Origin: Geobacter sp. UBA1603
Lineage (GTDB): Bacteria > Desulfobacterota > Desulfuromonadia > Geobacterales > Pseudopelobacteraceae
Reading direction: 5' to 3'
Length of the DNA: 10,155 bases
Assembly: GCA_002322035.1 (NCBI GenBank)
Contig: DCNF01000025.1
Location: 4,534-14,688 of the forward strand
The number at the start of each line of letters is the position of its first letter. Within the stretch, counting starts at the first letter, position 1. Positions 1 to 6,756 of the stretch are shown here, piece after piece. The notes beneath the pieces are model-generated. The model saw only the letters and a program-made list of their open reading frames with translations. It did no database searches and was not told where the DNA came from. The translations under genes and the position numbers were made by a program.

Positions 1-537
1 TGGGGAACGTGCAGTGTTGTCAGCACGGTCGGCGTGGGTTCGGTCTTCTCGGTGACTCTACCGCTGAACCGCTGCGACACTACTGATAACCAGCCGGCAG
101 CTGAAAGCAAGGCGTCAGGGGATGTTCAGGTTGCAACGGCAGGATCAAGCAGGGTTTTGCTGGTTGACGACAGTCAGATCAACCTGAAAGTGCTCAGGAT
201 GATGCTGCAGCGTGTTGGAATCAAACCTGATCTGGCCCAGAACGGCCGTCAGGCTATCGATATGCACAGGGCAAATTCCTATGACATTATTCTAATGGAT
301 TGTTTTATGCCGGAATTGGACGGGTTCGGGGCAACGGCTGAAATCAGGAGGATGGAAGAGGGGAGCGGAAAGCGGACCGTGATCATCGCCCTGACGGCCA
401 ATGCGGCCCCCAACGATCGTGAGCTCTGCCTCGCTGCCGGAATGGATGATTACCTGGCAAAACCGATCCAGTTCCGCGAAGTGGAGACTATGATTGCGCA
501 CTGGAGCAGCCGTATTGCCGGACCAGAATCAGTTTGA
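1..537 (+). CDS. Hybrid sensor histidine kinase, C-terminal part (end of ATPase domain plus receiver domain)
   Basis: The reading frame is open from the first base, so the gene begins upstream of the window; the first internal Met (base 34) is not a credible start. Visible residues 1-22 (ending GVGSVFSVTLPL) match the last strand of a histidine-kinase HATPase_c domain. A short polar linker rich in Ala, Ser and Asp follows. From about residue 50 to 170 there is a full response-regulator receiver domain: the acidic pair in LLVDD (D56, D57), the phospho-acceptor Asp in LMDCFMP (visible residue 100, bases 298-300), the switch Thr in ALTAN (132) and the conserved Lys in YLAKPI (154). The protein ends shortly after the receiver, with no DNA-binding or HPt domain, so the phosphate is expected to pass to a separate HPt or regulator protein, or the receiver may modulate the kinase itself. 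The input domain is outside the window, so the stimulus is unknown. Its stop codon directly abuts that of the convergent kinase. Confidence 0.93.
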   Translation, partial: WGTCSVVSTVGVGSVFSVTLPLNRCDTTDNQPAAESKASGDVQVATAGSSRVLLVDDSQINLKVLRMMLQRVGIKPDLAQNGRQAIDMHRANSYDIILMDCFMPELDGFGATAEIRRMEEGSGKRTVIIALTANAAPNDRELCLAAGMDDYLAKPIQFREVETMIAHWSSRIAGPESV

Positions 538-3036
538 TCAGGCGGTCCCGATCGGCAGCTCCACAATGAAGTTTGTTCCCTGGCCGGCTTGGCTTTCAAC
601 CCTGATCCGGCCGTTGTGTTCATCAATGATCCGCTGGGTTATGGAAAGTCCGAGGCCGGTTCCCGCCCCTTTGCGGGTGAAGAACGGTTCAAATACCAGT
701 GGAAGGTCATCTTCGCTGATTCCGGGGCCGTTGTCCCTGATTGAGATAACCGCATGCCCCTCATGCTGCCACGTTGCAAGTACTATTTCGCCTCCCGAGC
801 CCAAGGCCTCGATTGCATTCCGGACGATATTCAACATCGCCTGTTTGATTTTTTCGGGATCAAAACGGAAAACCGGCAATTCTCCCGGCAAGATGGTTAA
901 TGATATTTTCTGTTTTTCAGCCTGCCGACGCATCAGCAGAAAAATATCATGTGCCACCATGTTCAGATCACAGTCACGGAAGTCTACCCGCACCGGCGAT
1001 GCGTAGTTGAGCAGCGAGGTGACCAGACGCTCGACCCGCTCGATTTCAGTCAGAGCCTTTTTGATCATGATCCGGTCGTCGGGATTTCCGACGGCATTGT
1101 CGTGCAGATCGTCAAGGAGTAGTGAGATGCCGGTCAGCGGATTACGCACTTCGTGGGCGATCCCGGCTGAAAGCTTGCCGAGTGAGGCGAGACGGTCAAG
1201 CCGTATCATTTCATCACGCAGTTTTTCCCGTTCGGTTTCGTTACGCATGGTGATGGTAAGACCCCGTTCAGCGTTGACTCCAATCGGGAAAACACCTATA
1301 TCATACCAGGCCATATCCCCTCCCTGCTCAATACGCAACGGCTGCCGGCCGTATCCGTTGCGATCACTCAAGGCACGTTCAATTCGTTCCGGTATATCTC
1401 CCCAGCCGCTGAAAATATCCCGATAAAACGACCCGATCACGGCCTTGTCGCCTAAAAATCGGATTCCGGTGCCGTTAATCGACGTTAGCAGGCCGACAGG
1501 AGAAATGGTTACAATTGCGCTGGAAATACTTTCAAGAATGCTCTCCTTGAAATTGCGTTCATCAAGGATTTCCTGACGAGAACCGCGCAGCTCGTCAAGG
1601 GTCGCCAAGAGGCTGTTTTTACGGGCCTCCAGTTCGTCGGCCATGATATTGAAGGTGCGGGCCAGTTCACCAACTTCGTCCGTTGACGTAACCGGAACCC
1701 TGCTGCCGGTATTGCCTTCGGCCAGCATCCGGGTGCCTTCGGTCAGTCGTTCCAACGGCTGGCCGATACCCCGTGAGAGCCGCCAGGCAGCGATCCCGGC
1801 CAGAAGGCTTGTCATTACCAGGATAACGATGCTGCGTGCCCGGTGCTCTCCCAGTTGACGATTGATCAGGCGACTCCCCTTGCGGGCCGCGTCGTGGAAC
1901 TGGTCGACCTGGAACCCGATGGTTACTCCGCCGAAGATCCCGTGTTTTTTGAAGTCGCCGGTATCGTACATTATCGGGGCATAGGCCATGATTTTCTTTG
2001 AGCGACCCACGTTGGTGATATCGACCGAGCCGGACTGCTTATGTCTTACATCATGAGCCACCCGGGGGTAGTTGGGGTGAATGAATCCGGCATAGTCGAG
2101 ATTAAAGGGGATCAGCCCGGCCTCGATTTCGGCCGGGGTCGATTTTTCGGTATAGGGAGGGACAAGCTTCCCGCTTCGGTCCAGCCCGCGGATATCCCAG
2201 AATTTGGGATGGGTAATGATCCACCCCTCGTCGTCAAACATAAAGGCGTAGTTGCCGCTCTTGTAGCTGGGAAAAACGGTTGAAAAGCCACGGCCCGGGT
2301 CGATATGCTGGGTAAATTCCATCAGGTGGCGATGATCGAGTGAAATTACAACCATGCCGTCGAAACTGCCGTCACTGCTGCGCAACGGAGTCCCGAAGCG
2401 GACCACCCCGCGGTAACGCTCCCCATTGTAGGCATCTTCCGGTTCCGTGGCCTGTGCCAACTGCTGGCGGCGTGTGATGTGGTAGCCGGTCAGGTGGGTT
2501 ACATGGATCTGGCCCGGCTCCAGCTTTCTTATGTGTGAAAAATAGTCTTCGTGCAGGAATTCAGTCTGTGACGGGTCAGAGACGTTACGCAGTTCGTGCT
2601 CTGGCACCGTTCTCCCGTCACGGATCACCAGCCGCTCCCGGCCGTGCCTGTCGATCAGGGCTATGGAATTGTACAGAGGAATCAGTTCCCGCGATTCTGC
2701 GGTGCTGCCCGGGGCTCCGCGCCGCTCCCAGATTTCTCCGCGCCGGGTCAGGTAGAAATTGAGCAGCGTCTGTCGGTCCGGGGTAATCCGGGCCAGGAAC
2801 AGCAGGTCGTTCTCGCACTGGCGCAACAGGTCTGAAACAGTTTCAGCCACATGCTTGGCCCGCATCTGCAGGGATTCTGCAGCCTGCTTGTCGGATGTGT
2901 CAGCGATTTCTGCCGCCAGGCGGGTATTAGTCGTTTCAAGGTTGGAAAACAGGATCAGCGAAGAGATGACCAGAGGCGCCATCGATAACAGCAGGGTGGT
3001 AATCAGAATTTTTTTGAACAGTGTCAGACGGGGCAT
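538..3036 (-). CDS. Membrane-bound sensor histidine kinase (Cache-like sensor, HAMP, PAS, HisKA, HATPase)
   Basis: This 832-residue protein has the order of a classical transmembrane sensor kinase. Residues 10-31 form a hydrophobic N-terminal membrane helix. Residues 32-400 are a large extracytoplasmic region that looks like a double-Cache ligand-binding domain (for example MAYAPIMYDTGDF and GGVTIGFQVDQF near its end). A second helix lies at 402-419 and a HAMP linker at about 415-472. A PAS-like domain occupies about 496-600 and the kinase core follows. The core has the H-box AGIAHEVRNPL with phospho-acceptor His628, N-box NIVRNAIEA (Asn740), G1 box DNGPGI (768-773), F-box FEPFFTRK and G2 box GTGLGLSI (792-799). 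It resembles NtrB-like kinases that pair with sigma-54 activators, but no response regulator lies beside it here. The start is an ATG preceded by GGGAG about 6 nt upstream. The ligand is unknown; small carboxylates or amino acids are common for Cache domains (family knowledge). Confidence 0.95.
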   Translation of the reverse strand: MPRLTLFKKILITTLLLSMAPLVISSLILFSNLETTNTRLAAEIADTSDKQAAESLQMRAKHVAETVSDLLRQCENDLLFLARITPDRQTLLNFYLTRRGEIWERRGAPGSTAESRELIPLYNSIALIDRHGRERLVIRDGRTVPEHELRNVSDPSQTEFLHEDYFSHIRKLEPGQIHVTHLTGYHITRRQQLAQATEPEDAYNGERYRGVVRFGTPLRSSDGSFDGMVVISLDHRHLMEFTQHIDPGRGFSTVFPSYKSGNYAFMFDDEGWIITHPKFWDIRGLDRSGKLVPPYTEKSTPAEIEAGLIPFNLDYAGFIHPNYPRVAHDVRHKQSGSVDITNVGRSKKIMAYAPIMYDTGDFKKHGIFGGVTIGFQVDQFHDAARKGSRLINRQLGEHRARSIVILVMTSLLAGIAAWRLSRGIGQPLERLTEGTRMLAEGNTGSRVPVTSTDEVGELARTFNIMADELEARKNSLLATLDELRGSRQEILDERNFKESILESISSAIVTISPVGLLTSINGTGIRFLGDKAVIGSFYRDIFSGWGDIPERIERALSDRNGYGRQPLRIEQGGDMAWYDIGVFPIGVNAERGLTITMRNETEREKLRDEMIRLDRLASLGKLSAGIAHEVRNPLTGISLLLDDLHDNAVGNPDDRIMIKKALTEIERVERLVTSLLNYASPVRVDFRDCDLNMVAHDIFLLMRRQAEKQKISLTILPGELPVFRFDPEKIKQAMLNIVRNAIEALGSGGEIVLATWQHEGHAVISIRDNGPGISEDDLPLVFEPFFTRKGAGTGLGLSITQRIIDEHNGRIRVESQAGQGTNFIVELPIGTA

Positions 3037-3077
3037 GGTGTCTCCCGGCGGGGTGCTTTCCGGATTGCGCTAGAGTG

Positions 3078-3104
3078 ATTACAATGATAATCTGAACCGG
3101 TCAA
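3078..3104 (-). promoter_or_regulatory. Candidate sigma-70 promoter for the Cache-domain sensor kinase
   Basis: On the minus strand the 93-bp divergent intergenic region (3037-3129) contains TTGACC (complement of 3099-3104) followed after 15 nt by TGTAAT (complement of 3078-3083). Both boxes are good matches but the spacer is shorter than the usual 17, so the call is tentative. The + strand promoter for the TPR gene must lie in the same stretch. A GATAAT at 3086-3091 sits 15 nt after a weak TTGCGC and is not convincing. Confidence 0.3.
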
Positions 3105-3129
3105 GCCTTCTTTTATAAGAGGTTACCTG

Positions 3130-4380
3130 ATGTGCTTCGTTCGCTGTGTCGGTATGATGTTTTTTCTGCTGTTTTCCGCTGTCGGCGCCTCGGGCGGCGT
3201 TTATCTCTATCGCGGTGATATGGATGTCCAGGTCACTTCGGGCAGGGCCTGCAGTGGAATCAAAGGACGCCGGCCGGTAACGCTGGTCCTGAATGATGAT
3301 CATTCTCCGCTGATCAACGGTTTCATCGAGGGTGAGGGGATAGCCCCCGGCCGGTTCAGTGGTGCCGATCCAGCGAGCCTTGACCTTATCTACCCGTATC
3401 ACGACCCGGGGCGGGCCGCAGGTCACCGGATCAGCATACGCCGTACCGGCGAGGCTTTGAGCGGGGAACTCCGTGACCGGCATAGCGAAACAACGGTCGA
3501 TGACTGTTCCTTTGACCTGGCCCGACTGGCCCTCGGACGGGTCAACGACCATGACCTGGCCCTGTCCCTGCACCAGCGTATGTCTGATTTGTTTCAGGCC
3601 AGGCTGCTCCGTTCCCAGGCGCTTGCCTTGAGTCGAAACGGTGACGCCGAGGCCTCGCTGTTGCACCACGAGCAGGCTCTTGCCCTGGCTGACCGTCATC
3701 ACCCTCCCGGCTCGACCCAGCTGGATCCCTATCTTCTCGGTGTGGCAAACAGTCAAATCAGGCTTGGCCGCCTGGAAGAATTTAACCGTTTGTATGATTC
3801 ACGTCGGGCTTCGATCAGGGATCAGGGAGCCAGGGCTGTTCTGGATGGTCACCGGGCGCGCGCTCTGACCATCTCCGGCAGAGCTGCCATGGCCCGAGAG
3901 GAGTATGACCGGGCGCTTGATGACCTGAGCAAGGCTTACCGGCTTTTGCCGGGTTCCCGTGATGGGGTGGCAGGGGTCGTGTCGGCCTACGTCAGGGCCA
4001 GGCGTTATGCCGAAGCGATCACCTTTCTGGAACAGGCAGAGCATGATATGGAACGGGATTCGGATCGCCGCGAGGTCAGAGAATTGCGGGCGCTGGTGAT
4101 TTTCAGGCAGGCCGAGCAGGATGACCGGACCGGCCGGAGCCGGGATGCCGAGGCAGGCTTGAAGCAGGCCATGGCGCTTGATCCCGGGTCCATCCGTTAC
4201 CTTCTGGCCTCTGCCCGCCAGCGCCATAAAAATGGTTCCTATGGTGAAGCGCTCCGAATTCTTGATCAGGGGCAGGTGCGTTTCAGCGATGAGCAGTCAA
4301 TCCGTGAGATTGCTGATGCTCGTGAAAAGATCAAACAGATCGAAAGAATGTTGAAAAGACTGTCCAGGCCGGGGGTGTGA
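3130..4380 (+). CDS. Exported TPR-repeat protein of unknown function
   Basis: A 416-residue protein with an N-terminal signal peptide: a hydrophobic run at residues 7-20 and a likely signal peptidase I site after Ala20 (SAVGA/SGG). No lipobox cysteine is placed correctly, so it is probably periplasmic or outer-membrane associated. Residues 24-130 form a beta-rich region I do not recognise, with two cysteines (41 and 126) that could form a disulfide after export. From about 150 to 385 the sequence is helical with degenerate tetratricopeptide repeats, for example around 160-188, 253-274 (EEYDRALDDLSKAYRLLPGS) and 335-352 (DAEAGLKQAMALDPGS). A charged helix at 391-412 closes the protein. TPR domains act as protein-interaction scaffolds (family knowledge); the partner is not evident. 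The ATG has a strong Shine-Dalgarno AAGAGG (3117-3122) 7 nt upstream. Its TGA stop overlaps the start of the downstream UbiD gene, implying a two-gene operon. Confidence 0.85.
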   Translation: MCFVRCVGMMFFLLFSAVGASGGVYLYRGDMDVQVTSGRACSGIKGRRPVTLVLNDDHSPLINGFIEGEGIAPGRFSGADPASLDLIYPYHDPGRAAGHRISIRRTGEALSGELRDRHSETTVDDCSFDLARLALGRVNDHDLALSLHQRMSDLFQARLLRSQALALSRNGDAEASLLHHEQALALADRHHPPGSTQLDPYLLGVANSQIRLGRLEEFNRLYDSRRASIRDQGARAVLDGHRARALTISGRAAMAREEYDRALDDLSKAYRLLPGSRDGVAGVVSAYVRARRYAEAITFLEQAEHDMERDSDRREVRELRALVIFRQAEQDDRTGRSRDAEAGLKQAMALDPGSIRYLLASARQRHKNGSYGEALRILDQGQVRFSDEQSIREIADAREKIKQIERMLKRLSRPGV

Positions 4381-6221
4381 TGGGATACCAGAATCTACAG
4401 GAATGCGTGGCGGATCTGGAACGTAGCGGGCAGTTGGTGCGGATTTCCGTTCCGCTTGATCCCGCTCTTGAAATTGGTGCGGTGCAGCGGCGGGTCTACG
4501 CCAATGGCGGCCCGGCTCTGCTGTTCGAGAATCCGTCCGGCTGTGTCTTTCCGATGCTTGGCAACCTGTTCGGCACCATCGAGCGCACCCGCTACATCTT
4601 CCGTGACACCCTGGACGACATCCGCCGACTGGTGGACGCCAAGATACATCCCTTTTCACTGCTCAAAAACCCACTCGACGCATTGAAAACTCCCTTTGCC
4701 GCCATGAACCTGCTGCCGAAGAGCGTAGCCGGCGGGCCGGCCCTGGCCTGCCGGACAACCCTTTCCAATCTGCCCCACCTGGTATCATGGCCCAAGGACG
4801 GCGGCGCCTTCATTACCTTGCCGCAGGTCTACAGCGAAAGCCCATCCAAACCGGGCTACGCCAAATCGAACCTCGGCATGTACCGGGTACAGATCTCCGG
4901 AAACGCGTATCAGAAGGACCGTCAGGCCGGTCTGCATTACCAGATCCACCGCGGCATCGGTGCCCATCACGCCGAGGCCATCGAGAGGGGCGACCTGCTG
5001 CTGGTCAACGTCTTTGTCGGCGGTGCTCCGGCCATGACCGTGGCGGCGGTCATGCCGCTGCCGGAAGGGATGCCGGAACTCTCCTTCGCCGGTCTGCTCG
5101 GCGGTCACCGAATCCCGATGGTGAAGTTGCCCGGGCAGCTACCGCTGCCGGCCGAAGCCGATTTCTGCATCTGTGGAGTGGTCGACCCGAAACAGACCCT
5201 GCCGGAGGGGCCGTTCGGTGACCATCTCGGCTACTACAGCCTGGCGCATCGGTTCCCCTTCATCCAGGTTGAGGCGGTCTTTCATCGGCCCGATGCAATT
5301 TTTCCCTTCACCACGGTCGGCCGCCCGCCCCAGGAAGACACCAGTTTCGGCCAGTTCATCCATGAGTTGACCGGACCATTGATCCCGACCGTGGTCAGCG
5401 GTGTGAAGGAGGTCCATGCCGTGGATGCCGCCGGTGTTCACCCGCTGCTGCTGGCGGTAGCCAGCGAGCGCTATGTCCCCTATGCCGACCGGCGTCGGCC
5501 CCAGGAACTGCTGACGATTGCCAACGCCATCCTCGGCCAGGGTCAGCTGTCACTGGCAAAGTATCTGCTGATCGTTGCCCATGAGGATGCCCCGGGACTG
5601 CACACCCACGACATTGCCGCATTCCTGCGCCACCTGCTGGAGCGGATCGACTGGCGCTGTGACCTGCACTTCCAGACCGCCTCCACCATTGATACCCTTG
5701 ACTACTCCGGTCATGGTCTGAACGAAGGGTCAAAAGTGGTCATGGCTGCTGCCGGGCCGGCACGCCGTACGTTGGCAACTGAACTCCCGGCCGGCTACGA
5801 TCTGCCGGACGGATTCGGGGCGGCGCGGGTCTGTTTGCCGGGGATGCTGGCAGTGACAGGGCCGAAATCGGCGCAGGGGCGAGGGGAGGGGGACCCGCTG
5901 ATTGAAAATTTCTGCCGGGCACTGGAGATGAAAGGGAGGCTGGAAGGTTTTCCTCTGATCGTAGTCTGTGACGATGCCGAGTTTGCATCAACCTCGCTCA
6001 ATAACGTCCTCTGGGTAACCTTCACCCGCTCAAACCCGGCTTCTGACATATACGGTGTCGGTGCGTCGTACCGTTCAAAACATTGGGGATGCACCGGGCC
6101 GCTGGTGATCGACGCCCGCATAAAGCCTTTTCACGCTCCGCCGCTGGCCGATGACCCGACCGTTGAGAAGCGGGTGGATGAACTTGGGAAAAAAGGCGGG
6201 CCGCTGGAGGGGATAGTCTAA
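4380..6221 (+). CDS. UbiD-family prenyl-FMN-dependent decarboxylase (possible menaquinone-pathway decarboxylase)
   Basis: A 613-residue UbiD-family protein. The family uses prenylated FMN made by UbiX to decarboxylate aromatic or alpha,beta-unsaturated acids. Diagnostic segments (numbered from the ATG) are SNLGMYRVQ (Asn164 and Arg169, spaced like the metal and cofactor residues of characterised members), GLHYQIHRGIGAHH (184-197) and PEGPFGDHLGYYS with Glu276, the expected metal-binding Glu. GRPPQED (314-320) sits where UbiD proteins carry the acidic proton-donor segment; I cannot settle which residue is the donor. Most UbiD proteins are near 490 residues. This longer form resembles the roughly 610-residue homologues of epsilonproteobacteria and other anaerobes tied to futalosine-route menaquinone synthesis, so that role is plausible but inferred. 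No ubiX or mqn gene is in the window. The start is ambiguous: ATG at 4380 shares its A with the TPR stop (TGATG), and a GTG at 4377 would add one residue. GGGGG just upstream is a weak ribosome site, consistent with translational coupling. Confidence 0.9.
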   Translation: MGYQNLQECVADLERSGQLVRISVPLDPALEIGAVQRRVYANGGPALLFENPSGCVFPMLGNLFGTIERTRYIFRDTLDDIRRLVDAKIHPFSLLKNPLDALKTPFAAMNLLPKSVAGGPALACRTTLSNLPHLVSWPKDGGAFITLPQVYSESPSKPGYAKSNLGMYRVQISGNAYQKDRQAGLHYQIHRGIGAHHAEAIERGDLLLVNVFVGGAPAMTVAAVMPLPEGMPELSFAGLLGGHRIPMVKLPGQLPLPAEADFCICGVVDPKQTLPEGPFGDHLGYYSLAHRFPFIQVEAVFHRPDAIFPFTTVGRPPQEDTSFGQFIHELTGPLIPTVVSGVKEVHAVDAAGVHPLLLAVASERYVPYADRRRPQELLTIANAILGQGQLSLAKYLLIVAHEDAPGLHTHDIAAFLRHLLERIDWRCDLHFQTASTIDTLDYSGHGLNEGSKVVMAAAGPARRTLATELPAGYDLPDGFGAARVCLPGMLAVTGPKSAQGRGEGDPLIENFCRALEMKGRLEGFPLIVVCDDAEFASTSLNNVLWVTFTRSNPASDIYGVGASYRSKHWGCTGPLVIDARIKPFHAPPLADDPTVEKRVDELGKKGGPLEGIV

Positions 6222-6230
6222 AAGCCGGTA

Positions 6231-6440
6231 TCAGTCGTCTTTCCGTATTCGAACTACCTGGCTGACACCCGGCATGGCTTCGATATCCTTCTCATCCAGC
6301 GTCTCGGTATTGCCGATTACACCGATAATGGTGCGGTTGGCACCGGTGGACTGATGGATGTCGAAGCCGTGGTTGATAAGATATTCCTTTACCTGGTCAA
6401 GCGCCTCTTCCGGCGCATGTGTTTTCGTGATGATCAGCAT
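6231..6440 (-). CDS. Stand-alone ferredoxin-like domain resembling the DAHP synthase N-terminal regulatory domain
   Basis: A complete 69-residue gene with its own ATG, a strong ribosome site (AAGGAGAGG, about 7 nt upstream) and a TGA stop. From memory, the sequence matches the N-terminal ferredoxin-like (FLR/FXD) domain of Thermotoga-type DAHP synthase. The shared pattern is MLIITK at the first strand, an acidic first helix starting PEEAL, then H-x-S-x-G, the core strand RTIIGVIGN (residues 36-44), and a closing VSQVVRIRK strand. In full-length enzymes this domain binds aromatic amino acids and gates feedback inhibition. Here the reading frame stops straight after it, and what follows is the convergent UbiD gene, so no catalytic barrel is attached. 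It overlaps the chorismate mutase gene by 7 nt, so the two are translationally coupled. A role as a trans-acting regulatory subunit is inference; a decayed fragment is less likely given the intact signals and conserved core. Confidence 0.8.
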   Translation of the reverse strand: MLIITKTHAPEEALDQVKEYLINHGFDIHQSTGANRTIIGVIGNTETLDEKDIEAMPGVSQVVRIRKDD

Positions 6441-6724
6441 TGTTCCTCTCCTTCAGCCTGGGACATGATCCGTTCCAGCCGTCGCGACTCGTCAACCACA
6501 CGCTCAAACATTCTGACAATCGCACCATCGTCGAGTGGGCCGGGGTTGTCCGCTTTCATCCGGTTGAAGATGCGCTTCTCGCGGGCCGGGTCGTAGACCG
6601 GCAGGTTGAGCTCTTTTTTCAGGTGCCCGATCTCAAGCGCCAGGCGCGCCCGTTCATTGAAGATGCGCAGCAGCACGTCGTCCAGGAGGTCGATCCTCGT
6701 GCGTATGTCGTTGATGTCGGCCAC
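6434..6724 (-). CDS. Chorismate mutase, AroQ type (monofunctional)
   Basis: A 96-residue all-helical AroQ-fold chorismate mutase, which rearranges chorismate to prephenate at the branch to phenylalanine and tyrosine. By alignment with the E. coli P-protein mutase domain the active-site set is present: Arg8, Arg25, Lys36, Asp45, Arg48, Glu49 and Ser80. The position of E. coli Gln88 is Glu84, a substitution also seen in the yeast-type enzyme, where it shifts the pH optimum (family knowledge). There is no fused prephenate dehydratase, dehydrogenase or DAHP synthase. The reading frame is open further upstream into nadB, but I chose the GTG at 6724 because AAAGGAG lies 5 nt before it and the family N-terminus starts there. 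It sits 32 nt after nadB and overlaps the next small gene by 7 nt, so all three probably share one transcript. Confidence 0.9.
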   Translation of the reverse strand: MADINDIRTRIDLLDDVLLRIFNERARLALEIGHLKKELNLPVYDPAREKRIFNRMKADNPGPLDDGAIVRMFERVVDESRRLERIMSQAEGEEQC

Positions 6725-6729
6725 GTCGT

Positions 6730-6736
6730 CTCCTTT
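6730..6736 (-). promoter_or_regulatory. Ribosome binding site fixing the GTG start of chorismate mutase
   Basis: AAAGGAG on the minus strand lies in the nadB-chorismate mutase gap and ends 5 nt before the GTG. It is the strongest Shine-Dalgarno near any candidate start of this frame and argues against the upstream ATG at 7030, which lies inside nadB. Confidence 0.8.
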
Positions 6737-6756
6737 AAATCCACCACCAATTATGT

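Noticed and set aside
517..548. Possible bidirectional terminator at the convergent stops (GGACC and GGTCC around TGATCA)
   Set aside because: The stem is only about 5 bp with a loop of about 19 nt and there is no T tract on either strand.
494..1426. Two consecutive plus-strand frames (494-1006 and 1007-1426) opposite the kinase gene
   Set aside because: They overlap the HisKA and HATPase coding region of the minus-strand kinase, are Ser/Arg-rich and match no family.
3045..3070. Possible sigma-54 promoter (GGTGC followed by TTGC) upstream of the TPR gene
   Set aside because: The distance between the GG and GC elements is 13 nt instead of the required 10.
3079..3756. A 225-codon frame antisense to the TPR gene
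   Set aside because: It is the complement of the real gene in GC-rich sequence. It has no recognisable domain and would remove the divergent promoter region.
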